This document shows, one piece after another, positions 26,821-34,761 of a stretch of DNA of 64,000 nt. Both the position numbers and the translations under genes were made by a program. A model generated the notes under the pieces. It was not told where the DNA came from, ran no database searches, and was given only the letters and a program-made list of their open reading frames with translations. Where the stretch lies: the NCBI RefSeq assembly GCF_000497575.1, contig NZ_APJI01000006.1, positions 1 through 64,000 on the forward strand, written 5' to 3'. This DNA comes from Afipia sp. OHSU_II-C1. GTDB lineage: Bacteria > Pseudomonadota > Alphaproteobacteria > Rhizobiales > Xanthobacteraceae. Positions within the stretch are counted from its first letter, which is position 1, and each line of letters starts with the position of its first letter.

Positions 26821-27250
26821 TGACGGCGCGGGGGCGCCCGAAGCTCTTTTTCGTTCCTCCCTCAAAATGAGGGCGCGCGGAACGCCGGATGCGCGAGCGC
26901 ATCCGCAGCCCCGTGTGCAAAAGTGAAAAGCACACGAGCGTAGTCGCCACGGTCACGCCGTTTGCATCCGGCGTTCCGCACGCGGTGGTGCTCCGGCTTG
27001 TTTCGTGCTCTCCCCGGCAACGCCCTCGGGCTGACGCCGTCGTCTCCGCGGTACTTTTCTCCTCCGGTCGGAGGTGAAAAGAGCAGACCGGATTTCGCAG
27101 GACCACACGACTTGGGCCGGCGCGGACGCGCGGACGTATAACGTGTCGCCACGTTAAACTCCCGCGCACAGCGTGGTTCGTCAGCGCTGGCTCGGATGAC
27201 TCACACGCCCTCTGTACGAGGAACGCGCCCTGTCACCATTGCTCGCGCCT
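26821..27250. repeat. Hairpin-rich repeat-like element of unknown function
   Basis: Several perfect stems are visible. CCCTCA/TGAGGG lies at 26859-26873. CGGATGCGC/GCGCATCCG lies at about 26885-26904 with a 2-nt loop. A 15-bp perfect inverted repeat pairs 26878-26892 with 26964-26978. GTGTGC/GCACAC lies at 26913-26935. An 11-pair stem with one mismatch lies at 27055-27080. The left arm of the 15-bp repeat overlaps the CGGATGCGC arm, so the two folds exclude each other. The borders given are approximate. Confidence 0.5.
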
Positions 27251-27460
27251 GACGCTGCCGCGCCACCGCATCCCGCCCCGCGTATCGTGACGATCGCGAA
27301 ACGCCCCTCATCAACGGGGCGGGACACGCCGAACATAAGAGAGGTCTGGAGGGCGGGGACACGTATCCCCATCACGAAATGTTTCGAGAGTCCGCCGTCA
27401 TTTGGGGGCGCGCGTCTTCGTGCGAGCCCGGAATCCACGGCCACTCAGGTGATTTTCGCG

Positions 27461-27505
27461 GTCATGGATTCCGGGCCTGCGCCAAGGGGCGCATCCCGGC
27501 ATGAC
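27461..27505. repeat. Palindromic intergenic repeat (GTCATG...CATGAC type)
   Basis: The ends GTCATG and CATGAC pair, as do CCGGGCCTGCGCC and GGCGCATCCCGG inside, around an AAGG loop. It belongs with the repeat at 36014-36100, which has the same GTCATG/CATGAC ends. Confidence 0.65.
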
Positions 27506-27533
27506 GGTGGGAAATTGCCATGCTCCATCCGGG

Positions 27534-28205
27534 CTACGCTGGCTTTGTGGTTCGCCTCCACAGCCAGCCGCTCACTACGACGGCGGCAAGCATGCCGACA
27601 AGCTGAGCGGCGATGAAGGCCAGCACGCCTGCCGGTGCGATTCCGGCGAATGTATCCGACAGCGAACGCGCAACTGTCACCGCTGGATTGGCAAACGACG
27701 TCGAAGCCGTGAACCAGTAGGCCGAGGTGATGTAGAGCCCGACTGCGTAAGGCACCGCCGACGGCGCACGCGCCACGCATCCCAGAATCGTCAGCAGCAG
27801 TCCGAACGTGGCGATACCCTCGGCGAACAATTGCCCGCCGCCCGAACGCACCGTGGCCGAAAACTGCCAGAGCGGCAGTTCAAACATCAGATGCGCCGCC
27901 CACACGCCTGCGATCCCGCCAATCACCTGCATCGCGATGTAAAGCGCGGCGGTCTTCCACGGCAGTTCGCCGCGCATGGCGAAGGCGATCGACACGGCGG
28001 GATTGAAATGTGCGCCCGAAATCGGGCCGAAGATCAGGATCAGAACGACGAGAATCGCACCGGTGGGCAAGGTGTTGCACAGGAGCGCGACGGCGGCGTT
28101 TCCACCCGCGAGCTTCTCCGCCATGATTCCAGAGCCCACGACCGCCGCCAGCAGAAACGCCGTGCCGAGCCATTCCACAAAGGCACGTTGTGCGAGTGAA
28201 GGCAT
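27534..28205 (-). CDS. aqpS: Aquaglyceroporin AqpS-type channel of the arsenic operon
   Basis: A 223-residue MIP-family channel with six hydrophobic helices and both pore loops: HFNPAVS near 63-69 and FANPAVT near 174-180. In Sinorhizobium an aquaporin of this kind replaces the ArsB pump and lets arsenite made by ArsC leave the cell. The same role is inferred here because the gene is last in arsR-arsI-arsC-aqpS and no arsB or acr3 is present. The ATG at 28205 overlaps the arsC stop by one base (TGATG). The longer in-frame ORF upstream is the arsC antiframe and was rejected. Confidence 0.9.
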   Translation of the reverse strand: MPSLAQRAFVEWLGTAFLLAAVVGSGIMAEKLAGGNAAVALLCNTLPTGAILVVLILIFGPISGAHFNPAVSIAFAMRGELPWKTAALYIAMQVIGGIAGVWAAHLMFELPLWQFSATVRSGGGQLFAEGIATFGLLLTILGCVARAPSAVPYAVGLYITSAYWFTASTSFANPAVTVARSLSDTFAGIAPAGVLAFIAAQLVGMLAAVVVSGWLWRRTTKPA

Positions 28206-28729
28206 CAGGACCGTTCGGGCGCTTTCGTGGCGCCGTCCATCTCGCCGATGTCCTTCAGTTTGTTGCGGAGAGCGAGTTCGTCGAGAGAGCGAATTGGAAG
28301 AGCAACGAAAATTGCGATGCGCTGATTGAGCAGCCGGTAGGCCTCCTTGAAGGCCATCGCGATCTCGGCGGGCGTGCCCGTCGCTTCCGCCGGATCGGGA
28401 ATGCCCCAATGCGCCGTCATCGGCTGCCCCGGCCAGATCGGGCACGACTCCGCCGCTGCGCTATCGCAGACGGTGAATACGAAATCGAACAAGGGCGCGC
28501 TGGGACGGGCAAACTCAGCCCATGACTTCGACCGAAAGCCGGACGTATCGTAACCGAGATTTTCCAGCAGCTTGATGGTCTCCGGATGAACCTGACCCTT
28601 GGGCTGGCTTCCGGCGCTGTAGGCGCGGAACTTGCCCGCGCCGATCCTGTTGAGGATCGCCTCGCCGATCACCGAGCGCGCGGAATTGCCGGTGCAAAGG
28701 AATAGGACGTTGTAGATATGGTCAGACAT
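28205..28729 (-). CDS. arsC: Arsenate reductase, low-molecular-weight phosphatase family
   Basis: A 174-residue cytoplasmic reductase of arsenate to arsenite. The phosphatase-like loop is CTGNSARS, with nucleophile Cys12 and Arg18. Two more cysteines in CDSAAAESCP (near 89 and 96) match the resolving pair of the thioredoxin-coupled type. The C-terminal half is longer than in B. subtilis ArsC but typical of rhizobial members. The ATG at 28729 lies 8 bp after the arsI stop. Confidence 0.93.
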   Translation of the reverse strand: MSDHIYNVLFLCTGNSARSVIGEAILNRIGAGKFRAYSAGSQPKGQVHPETIKLLENLGYDTSGFRSKSWAEFARPSAPLFDFVFTVCDSAAAESCPIWPGQPMTAHWGIPDPAEATGTPAEIAMAFKEAYRLLNQRIAIFVALPIRSLDELALRNKLKDIGEMDGATKAPERS

Positions 28730-28737
28730 GGCCGCCT

Positions 28738-29208
28738 CTAGCAACAGGCCGAAGCCGCAGCAGGCTTCATCTCCGGCGCACAACACGCCGATTTCTTCTC
28801 ATGCGCGATACGCGCCTCGTTCTCGCCAGTTCCGTCGCCGTAATTGGTGCTTTCACCCTTGGTGAGGAAAGTTTCCCAGGAGATTCCGGCCGGATCACCG
28901 ATCCACGATTTTTCCGACTTCGCGTAACAGCAGGCAGTGTCGCCCTGCTCGATAATCTCGCCACCGGCAACGCGAAGCCGTGCGTAAACCTCCTGCAGCT
29001 CCTCCGTGTCCTCCACCTGAATGCCGAGATGATCGAGCCCGGCTTCCCTGCCCCGCGCCGAAATCGCGAAGTTGACGCGCGGATCGTCCAGCATCCACTT
29101 CGCATAATCGGATTTTACGATCGAAGGCTGCGCGGCGAACAATGCCGAATAGAACCCGATCGATTGATTGAGGTCGTTGACGGCGACGTGAACATGCAGA
29201 CGTTTCAT
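28738..29208 (-). CDS. arsI: ArsI/CadI-type glyoxalase-fold protein (organoarsenical C-As lyase)
   Basis: A 156-residue vicinal-oxygen-chelate protein. Candidate Fe(II) ligands are His5 or His7, His60 and Glu112. The vicinal pair Cys93-Cys94 in DTACCYAKSEK is the trivalent-organoarsenical site that defines ArsI. A Cys-rich tail follows with CC pairs at 142-143 and 155-156, which could bind As(III) or another soft metal. The expected reaction is O2-dependent demethylation of methylarsenite. Such proteins are also labelled cadmium-induced CadI. The ATG at 29208 has AGGAG 7-11 bp upstream. Confidence 0.88.
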   Translation of the reverse strand: MKRLHVHVAVNDLNQSIGFYSALFAAQPSIVKSDYAKWMLDDPRVNFAISARGREAGLDHLGIQVEDTEELQEVYARLRVAGGEIIEQGDTACCYAKSEKSWIGDPAGISWETFLTKGESTNYGDGTGENEARIAHEKKSACCAPEMKPAAASACC

Positions 29209-29224
29209 GGGATCGCTCCTTCTT

Positions 29225-29572
29225 TTAAGCAGATACCCTGGTGCGCTTGCGCACGGGCTTGCAGGCGACAGCGGGAGCGCATTCGACCGCCCCGCCGCAG
29301 CAGTTTTCGGTGAGATATCCGATCAGACCGTTCATGGTGTCGAACTGGGCCGCGTAGATCATCGAACGGCCGTCGCGGCGAACCGTGACAAGGCCTGCTT
29401 CGCGCAACCGGTCGAGATGAAACGTGAGGGCATTGGGAGACAGGCCGAGATCCGCGGCAATCTCGCCCGCGGGCATCCCGTCGGGCCCCGCCTGCACCAG
29501 CAGGCGATAGGCATCCAGCCTGTTCTCTTGCGAAAGGGCGGCCAGCGCCGCGAGGATATCGGGCTTGTTCAT
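29225..29572 (-). CDS. arsR: ArsR-family arsenite-responsive repressor
   Basis: A 115-residue winged-helix repressor heading the arsenic operon. The DNA-binding part is ADLGLSPNALTFHLDRLREAG with a beta-wing VTVRRDGRSMIY (two segments, residues 40-73). Cys91, Cys92 and Cys98 have the spacing of the C-terminal As(III) site of Acidithiobacillus ferrooxidans ArsR, and a fourth Cys is at 104. The classical CxC in the recognition helix is absent. Two near-identical inverted repeats upstream are its probable operators. Confidence 0.93.
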   Translation of the reverse strand: MNKPDILAALAALSQENRLDAYRLLVQAGPDGMPAGEIAADLGLSPNALTFHLDRLREAGLVTVRRDGRSMIYAAQFDTMNGLIGYLTENCCGGAVECAPAVACKPVRKRTRVSA

Positions 29573-29594
29573 ATTTCAACGATTATTGAAATAT
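29571..29594. promoter_or_regulatory. ArsR operator 1 (proximal)
   Basis: Perfect 9-bp arms ATATTTCAA and TTGAAATAT flank a 6-nt CGATTA centre. The site overlaps the first bases of the arsR start codon, so bound repressor would block both transcription and access to the gene start. Confidence 0.75.
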
Positions 29595-29612
29595 TTTCGC
29601 CGGCGCAAGAGA

Positions 29613-29634
29613 TATTTCAATGATTGTTGAAATA
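29613..29634. promoter_or_regulatory. ArsR operator 2 (distal)
   Basis: Perfect 8-bp arms TATTTCAA and TTGAAATA flank TGATTG. It is nearly the same as operator 1 and lies about 41 bp away centre to centre, close to four helical turns, which would place both sites on one DNA face. Confidence 0.72.
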
Positions 29635-29839
29635 AGATGAAAAAGGCAATCAGACGGACCTTCGACGTCGATAAACTTCGTTGACTCAGCGTGACGATCA
29701 ATCCGCCGGTGACAACGTCACTTCTGCCTTATTCACGCGAACTGGCGCGATTTGCGGGCAATAAATCGATAGCTATCCGCGCTGGAAAGGCGCACAGTCA
29801 ACTCATGCCAAACCATCAGGTTGCCGCAGAGCGCTTCTC

Positions 29840-30109
29840 ATGATCACGAGAACGCGGCGGGAGACGGTCACCTTCAAACATCCGGCGCGCATCAAGGGCA
29901 TTGAACGCCTGCTTCCGGCTGGCGCTTATGAAATCGTGACCGACGAAGAAATGATCGAAGGCCTGTCCTTTCCGAGCTTTCGGCGCGTCGCCACCATGAT
30001 CATGGTGCCGGGCGCACCGCCGCATCATCACTCGATGGAAATGATCGCCATCGGTTCGGTCGATCTTGCCGACGCGCAGCATCGGGACGCGGTGGCGCCA
30101 AATGTCTGA
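29840..30109 (+). CDS. Small conserved hypothetical protein
   Basis: An 89-residue protein with RRETVTFKHPARIKGIERLL and a MEMIAIGSVDLADAQHRD ending. It has no signal peptide. The composition (GAYEIVTDEEMIEGLSF) suggests a small beta-barrel. It overlaps the next gene by 8 bp, so the pair is translationally coupled. I do not recognise a family. Confidence 0.6.
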   Translation: MITRTRRETVTFKHPARIKGIERLLPAGAYEIVTDEEMIEGLSFPSFRRVATMIMVPGAPPHHHSMEMIAIGSVDLADAQHRDAVAPNV

Positions 30110-30398
30110 CGATCCCGTTGATCTCGATTCCCGGCGCGGTATGGCAGCGCAGAAAGCGACGGGACTGCGGCGCATTCTCGCCGACGCCGAGAGCCACGCA
30201 GCCGTCCTGCGCGAGCGGCAGCTTCAGATCGAGACGGAGTTGCTCGACACGGATGCAACATCGTGGCCCGAAGCGGCGGCGAAGGCGCGTTACATTCTGA
30301 ATCTCTATTACGCAACGCTGGGTGTCCACGATACGCACCACCGCGATCTGGTCGCCTCGGTCCTCAAGGATTTCGCGCGGCTCGACAGCGAAAGCTGA
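30102..30398 (+). CDS. Small hypothetical protein, coupled to the upstream gene
   Basis: A 98-residue mostly helical protein (RRILADAESHAAVLRERQL, then a YILNLYYATLG segment). Its ATG at 30102 lies inside the end of the preceding gene, whose TGA is at 30107-30109. It has no signal peptide or named domain. An alternative start at 30066 would lengthen the overlap. Confidence 0.55.
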   Translation: MSDDPVDLDSRRGMAAQKATGLRRILADAESHAAVLRERQLQIETELLDTDATSWPEAAAKARYILNLYYATLGVHDTHHRDLVASVLKDFARLDSES

Positions 30399-30483
30399 CT
30401 ACTCTTTCCACCTCGATTGTTTTCCGCGAACGATTGATCCTGAAACTTCATTGAGACGTTCGGCGGGAACGGGAGGACTATGC

Positions 30484-30687
30484 ATGCTTGATATGACAAC
30501 GAAAGAGCTCTCGTCGCGGCACGTCAAACCGGAAGAGGCGCTTCGGCTTGGCGTCGTTTCGGGATGGTACACCACCAAGATGAGCGGGACGTTCGTCACC
30601 GGTCCCCATGCCACCCATGCCGACGCCCTGCTCAAGATCGCGGAACTGAATCCGCCCCCGCCGCTTGTCGCAAAGCGCAAATCGTAA
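30484..30687 (+). CDS. Small hypothetical protein
   Basis: A 67-residue protein with a good ribosome site (GGGAGGA 8 bp before the ATG at 30484). It reads MLDMTTKELSSRHVKPEEAL and ends PPPPLVAKRKS. Its position just upstream of a histidine-kinase gene (26 bp gap) suggests cotranscription. Function unknown. Confidence 0.6.
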   Translation: MLDMTTKELSSRHVKPEEALRLGVVSGWYTTKMSGTFVTGPHATHADALLKIAELNPPPPLVAKRKS

Positions 30688-30713
30688 GGCGCGGCCGAAA
30701 CACCGGATAATTC

Positions 30714-31442
30714 ATGAGCACTGAGCGGCATCTCGCCCCGCTGCGCGACGTCGAGGACGAAAACGACCAGCTTCGGCAACTGCTCATTCAGGCAGGTGTC
30801 GAAGCTCATGCCCATGTTGTCGCCGCGAAACTTCAGACCGTCCTGATCGGCGAGCTTCATCACCGGGTGAAGAACATGCTGGCGATTGCCTCGGCGATCG
30901 CCTCGCAAAGCCTGCGCGAAGCCACCGGCGTCGAGGCGGCGGCAAAGACCATCGCCAGCCGTCTGGCCGCGCTCGGCGTGTCCCACGATCTTCTCATTCG
31001 CGAGAGCTGGACCGGCGCGGGCTGCCGCTCGCTGATCGAAAACGCAATCCTCGCGTTCCAGACCGAGGGGCTGGCGCAGTTCACGATCACCGGCGAGAAC
31101 GTGGCCGTGTCATCGGGACCTGCGGTCGGATTGTCGATGGTCATCCACGAGCTCTGCACCAACGCGCTAAAATACGGCGCGCTGTCGGTGCCGGGCGGCC
31201 GCGTCTCGATCAGATGGTCGGTCGATGCCGAGGCGGAACGCTTCACCCTCGAATGGAAGGAAAGCGGCGGGCCGGCGGTGACCGAACCGAAGCAGAAGAA
31301 TTTCGGCAGCCGGTTCATCGAGCAGGCGCTGCCCGGCCAGCTTCAGGGCGAGGCGCGGCTGATTTTCGATCCGGCCGGTCTCGTTTGCCACGTCAATATT
31401 CCGGTGACGTCGTTGCAGGAGCCGGTGATCGCACTGGTTTAA
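30714..31442 (+). CDS. HWE-family sensor histidine kinase (no sensor domain)
   Basis: A 242-residue cytoplasmic kinase with only a dimerisation/phosphotransfer and an ATPase domain. The H-box is GELHHRVKNMLAIAS, with phospho-His about residue 50. The N-box is HELCTNALKYGALS and the later WKESGG matches the W-x-E motif that gives the HWE family its name. There is no PAS, GAF or membrane segment, so the input must come from a partner or from the small proteins encoded upstream. HWE kinases often feed the alphaproteobacterial general stress response; a link here is inference. Confidence 0.85.
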   Translation: MSTERHLAPLRDVEDENDQLRQLLIQAGVEAHAHVVAAKLQTVLIGELHHRVKNMLAIASAIASQSLREATGVEAAAKTIASRLAALGVSHDLLIRESWTGAGCRSLIENAILAFQTEGLAQFTITGENVAVSSGPAVGLSMVIHELCTNALKYGALSVPGGRVSIRWSVDAEAERFTLEWKESGGPAVTEPKQKNFGSRFIEQALPGQLQGEARLIFDPAGLVCHVNIPVTSLQEPVIALV

Positions 31443-31458
31443 CACGTCAAACAACAGG

Positions 31459-31476
31459 CCCGGCATCGATGCCGGG
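31459..31476. repeat. 18-bp perfect palindrome in intergenic gap
   Basis: CCCGGCATCGATGCCGGG lies between the kinase gene and the transglutaminase gene. It may be a short remnant of the palindromic repeat family with CCGGGATGAC ends, or a weak terminator; there is no T-run. Confidence 0.55.
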
Positions 31477-31505
31477 ATGACCTTCACACACATGATTGGA
31501 AACAC

Positions 31506-32318
31506 GTGACTGGAATCAAGATTCGCGTCGGCTACGAGATGATCTACGATTTTCCGCAGGCCACGCCGATGATTATGGTGCTGGGCACGCACTTCACGCG
31601 CGCGTCGGATGTCATCACCCCCGATTTTCTCACCACGACCCCGCCGGTGCCGATCACGCCCTATCGCGACATTTTCGGCAACTGGTGCAGCCGCATGGTC
31701 GCGCCGCCGGGACGGATTCGCCTTTTCGCCGATGGACTGGTCCGCGACAGCGGCGTGCCGGATGTCGCCGTCACATCGGCGATCCAGCACGCGGTGGAGG
31801 ATCTGCCGCCGGACACGCTGGTCTATCTGCTGGGCAGCCGGTACTGCGAAACGGATCGCCTGTCGGACATCGCGTGGAAGCAGTTTGAAAACACCGCGCC
31901 GGGCTGGGCGCGCGTTCAGGCGATCTGCGATTTCGTTCATCGCCGCATCAAATTCGGCTACGAGCATGCGCGCGCGACCATGACGGCGTTCGAGGTTTAC
32001 AACGAAGGCAAGGGCGTCTGCCGCGACTACGCGCATCTCGCCATCGCGCTCTGCCGCTGCATGAATATTCCGGCGCGCTACTGCACCGGCTACCTCAGCG
32101 ACATCGGCACGCCGAAACCGTGGGTGGGAGATTTCGCCGGCTGGTTCGAAGCCTATATCGGCGGCCACTGGCACATGTTCGATCCCCGCAACAATGTGCC
32201 GCGGATCGGCCGCGTGCTGATCGCGCAGGGCCGCGACGCGTCCGACGTTCCGATCACACAGACATTCGGACCGAATGAGCTGATCAGCTTCAAGGTCTGG
32301 ACCGATGAAGTTGAGTGA
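31506..32318 (+). CDS. Transglutaminase-like superfamily protein
   Basis: A 270-residue protein with a transglutaminase core at about 130-250: catalytic Cys in GKGVCRDYAHLAIALCR, His in GGHWHMFDPR with the following Asp. It has the bacterial N-terminal beta domain (residues 1-110) and no signal peptide. Members act as cysteine proteases or amidases; the target here is unknown. The start is GTG 31506; the following terminator-like hairpin serves the opposite strand. Confidence 0.85.
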   Translation: MTGIKIRVGYEMIYDFPQATPMIMVLGTHFTRASDVITPDFLTTTPPVPITPYRDIFGNWCSRMVAPPGRIRLFADGLVRDSGVPDVAVTSAIQHAVEDLPPDTLVYLLGSRYCETDRLSDIAWKQFENTAPGWARVQAICDFVHRRIKFGYEHARATMTAFEVYNEGKGVCRDYAHLAIALCRCMNIPARYCTGYLSDIGTPKPWVGDFAGWFEAYIGGHWHMFDPRNNVPRIGRVLIAQGRDASDVPITQTFGPNELISFKVWTDEVE

Positions 32319-32361
32319 GGCGGCTTGCGATCCTGATTGATGGATTTCGCGAAAACAAAAA

Positions 32362-32381
32362 CCCCGGCATCGCTGCCGGGG
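32362..32381 (-). terminator. Intrinsic terminator for dihydroorotase
   Basis: CCCCGGCA/TGCCGGGG arms with a 4-nt TCGC loop. On the minus strand the hairpin is followed by TTTTTGTTTT, so it ends the dihydroorotase transcript 23 bp after its stop codon. Confidence 0.8.
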
Positions 32382-32403
32382 CGTTGTTCGGTAGCTCTTC
32401 AGA

Positions 32404-33738
32404 TCACGCCTTCAGCGTCTCCAGAAACCGCACCGTCTCGCCGGTCGACGGGGTTGCGACCTCGCCCTGCCACATCACGCGCTTGCCGCGCACGAAGGTG
32501 CCGACCGGCCAGCCCTTCACCTTCACACCGTCATACGGCGTCCAGCCCGCGCGCGAGGCGATCCACTTGTCGGTGATGGTTTCCTCGCGCTTCATGTCCA
32601 CGACGGTGAAGTCGGCGTCGTAACCGGCGGCGATGCGGCCCTTGCACGCGATGTTGAACAGCCGCGCCGGGCCGGCGCTGGTGAGATCGACAAAGCGCGC
32701 AAGCGACAGCCGTCCGGCGTTGACGTGATCGAGCATGATCGGCACCAGCGTCTGCACGCCGGTCATGCCGGACGGCGAAGCCGGATAGACCTTGTCCTTT
32801 TCTTCCAGCGTATGCGGCGCGTGATCGGAGCCGAGCACATCGACAATGCCCTGCTCGATGCCGCGCCAGATGCCGTCGCGGTGACTTGCATCGCGCACCG
32901 GCGGATTCATCTGCGCCTTGGTGCCGAGCCGTTCATACGCTTCGGGCCCTGCGAGGGTGAGATGATGTGGCGTCGCCTCGCAGGTAGCGACATCCTTGTG
33001 GTCGCGCAGGTATTCGATTTCCTGCTTGGTCGAGATGTGCAGCACATGGATGCGCTTGCCGGTCTCGCGCGCGAGATTGACGAGGCGTTGCGTCGCGATC
33101 AGCGCGGCATCCTCGTCGCGCCACACCGGATGCGAGCGCGGATCGCCCTCGATGCGCAGATGCTTGCGATCGTTGAGGCGGTACTCGTCCTCGGCGTGAA
33201 ATGCGGCGCGGCGGCGGATCACCTTGAAGATGCGGCGCAGGCTGTCGTCGTCCTCCACCAGCAGCGAGCCGGTCGATGAGCCGATAAACACTTTCACGCC
33301 CGCGCAGCCCGGCGCGCGCTCGAGATCCGGCAGGTGATTGACGTTCTCGCGGGTGCCGCCGATGAAGAATGCGAAGTCGCAGTGCATCCGGTGATGCCCG
33401 GCCTTCACCTTCGCGGTGAAGGCTTCCTCGGTCACGGTCAGCGGATTGGTGTTCGGCATCTCGAACACGGCGGTGACGCCGCCGAGCACCGCGCTGCGCG
33501 AGCCGGTTTCGAGGTCTTCCTTGTGGGTGAGGCCCGGCTCGCGGAAATGCACCTGGGTGTCCATCACGCCGGGCAGGATGTGCAGGCCCTTGCAGTCGAT
33601 CACCTCGCCCGCGCTCGCCCCAGCGAGCGACCCGATCGCCGCGATCCGCCCGTCGGAGATGCCGATATCCCGCACCCCCTCGCCGTCCTGATTGACCACG
33701 CTGCCGGATTTTAGAATCACATCAAATGTCTGGGCCAA
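32404..33738 (-). CDS. pyrC: Dihydroorotase (PyrC/AllB-type, class I)
   Basis: A 444-residue zinc amidohydrolase that cyclises carbamoyl-aspartate to dihydroorotate in pyrimidine synthesis. It shows the metal motif VHFREPGLTHKED near 63-75, a FIGSSTGSLLVED loop, HISTKQEIEYL, TPHHLTL and the SDHAPHT Asp site near 320. The TTG at 33738 was inferred as start because it matches the family N-terminus (AQTFDVILKSG) and gives a normal length. The ORF stays open upstream, but that region is the antisense of ygfZ. An allantoinase/hydantoinase role is less likely. Confidence 0.88.
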   Translation of the reverse strand: MAQTFDVILKSGSVVNQDGEGVRDIGISDGRIAAIGSLAGASAGEVIDCKGLHILPGVMDTQVHFREPGLTHKEDLETGSRSAVLGGVTAVFEMPNTNPLTVTEEAFTAKVKAGHHRMHCDFAFFIGGTRENVNHLPDLERAPGCAGVKVFIGSSTGSLLVEDDDSLRRIFKVIRRRAAFHAEDEYRLNDRKHLRIEGDPRSHPVWRDEDAALIATQRLVNLARETGKRIHVLHISTKQEIEYLRDHKDVATCEATPHHLTLAGPEAYERLGTKAQMNPPVRDASHRDGIWRGIEQGIVDVLGSDHAPHTLEEKDKVYPASPSGMTGVQTLVPIMLDHVNAGRLSLARFVDLTSAGPARLFNIACKGRIAAGYDADFTVVDMKREETITDKWIASRAGWTPYDGVKVKGWPVGTFVRGKRVMWQGEVATPSTGETVRFLETLKA

Positions 33739-33879
33739 TGCTCGAAACTCGTCTGGTGGCGGGGCTGGATGGAGGCCATGCAGGCCTTGTTGTCGGCAGT
33801 TTAGCGCCTTAGGTTGCGGTGTAACAACCAAGCGGGGCGCATATCCCCACAGAACGCCGGGAATATCCGAGAAAACCTT

Positions 33880-34761
33880 ATGAAAGCAGCGTTTCTGCCC
33901 GACCGCGGCGTCGTCAAAGTGAGCGGCGAAGATGCGAGGGCATTCCTCGACGGACTGATCACCACCAATGTGGAACTGGTGCGGCCCGGTGTGGCCCGGT
34001 TCGGCGCGCTTCTGACGCCGCAGGGCAAGATCATCGTGGATTTTCTTGTCACCGAAGCGCCGGAATCCCATGGCGGCGGCTTCGTGTTCGATTGCCCGCT
34101 GGCGCTCGCGCAAACCTTCGCCACCAAACTCGGATTCTACAAGCTGCGGAAGAAAGTCACCGTCGACAACCTGTCGTCGCAGCTCGGCGTGATGGCGGTG
34201 TGGGACGGCGCCCCGGCGACGAAGCCCGACCTTGCGTTTGAAGACCCGCGCGACCCGCAGCTTGGCTGGCGCGTTTTCGTGCCCGACGATCTCGTCGACG
34301 AAACAGCGGCCGCCATCGGCGCGGACGTGACCGAGAGCGACGCCTTTGAGGCGCACCGCATCGCCTGCGGCATTCCGCGCGGCGGAGTCGACTTCATCTA
34401 CAGCGACGCCTTCCCGCACGAGACCAACATGGACCGCCTGCACGGCGTCGATTTCGACAAGGGCTGCTATATCGGCCAGGAGGTCGTCTCCCGCATGCAG
34501 CATCGCGGCACCGCCCGGACGCGGACGGTCCGCGTCCGGCTCGGCAGTTCGGTGCCGGAAATCGGTCTGCCGGTGACGGCGGGCGACAAGGCCGTCGGCA
34601 CCATGGGTTCGTCGGCGAACGGCGTGGGCCTCGCGCTGCTGCGCACCGACCGCGTTGCCGATGCACTCGAGGCCGGATTGCCGCTGACCGCAGGCGGGCT
34701 CCCGATCAGCCTCGTCTCGGCTGATGACGTGAAGGCCGCGCCGAAGCAGGCCTCCGCATGA
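33880..34761 (+). CDS. ygfZ: YgfZ/GcvT-fold tRNA-modification/Fe-S cluster factor
   Basis: A 293-residue folate-binding protein of the YgfZ family, used for Fe-S enzymes such as MiaB. The signature FDKGCYIGQEVVSRMQHRG lies at about 190-208, with the conserved Cys in KGCYIGQE. Fold-specific GEDARAFLDGLITTNV is at the N-terminus. Start ATG 33880. Its stop overlaps the ATG of the tag gene by 4 bp, so ygfZ, tag and an HD gene form a coupled operon. Confidence 0.9.
   Translation: MKAAFLPDRGVVKVSGEDARAFLDGLITTNVELVRPGVARFGALLTPQGKIIVDFLVTEAPESHGGGFVFDCPLALAQTFATKLGFYKLRKKVTVDNLSSQLGVMAVWDGAPATKPDLAFEDPRDPQLGWRVFVPDDLVDETAAAIGADVTESDAFEAHRIACGIPRGGVDFIYSDAFPHETNMDRLHGVDFDKGCYIGQEVVSRMQHRGTARTRTVRVRLGSSVPEIGLPVTAGDKAVGTMGSSANGVGLALLRTDRVADALEAGLPLTAGGLPISLVSADDVKAAPKQASA

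Larger units (their letters stand above)
26739..27533. other. Large non-coding region, rich in hairpins
   Basis: Nothing in these 795 bases reads as a believable protein: the ORFs on both strands are Arg/Pro/Ser-rich and lack ribosome sites. It holds a hairpin-rich element (26821-27250) and a palindromic repeat (27461-27505). From memory, similar sequence recurs in Bradyrhizobium-group genomes, where it is sometimes annotated as short hypothetical proteins. Confidence 0.6.

Noticed and set aside
26739-27533. Protein-coding genes in the 26.7-27.5 kb stretch
   Set aside because: All frames are Arg/Pro/Ser-rich with no ribosome site, and strong hairpins run through them.
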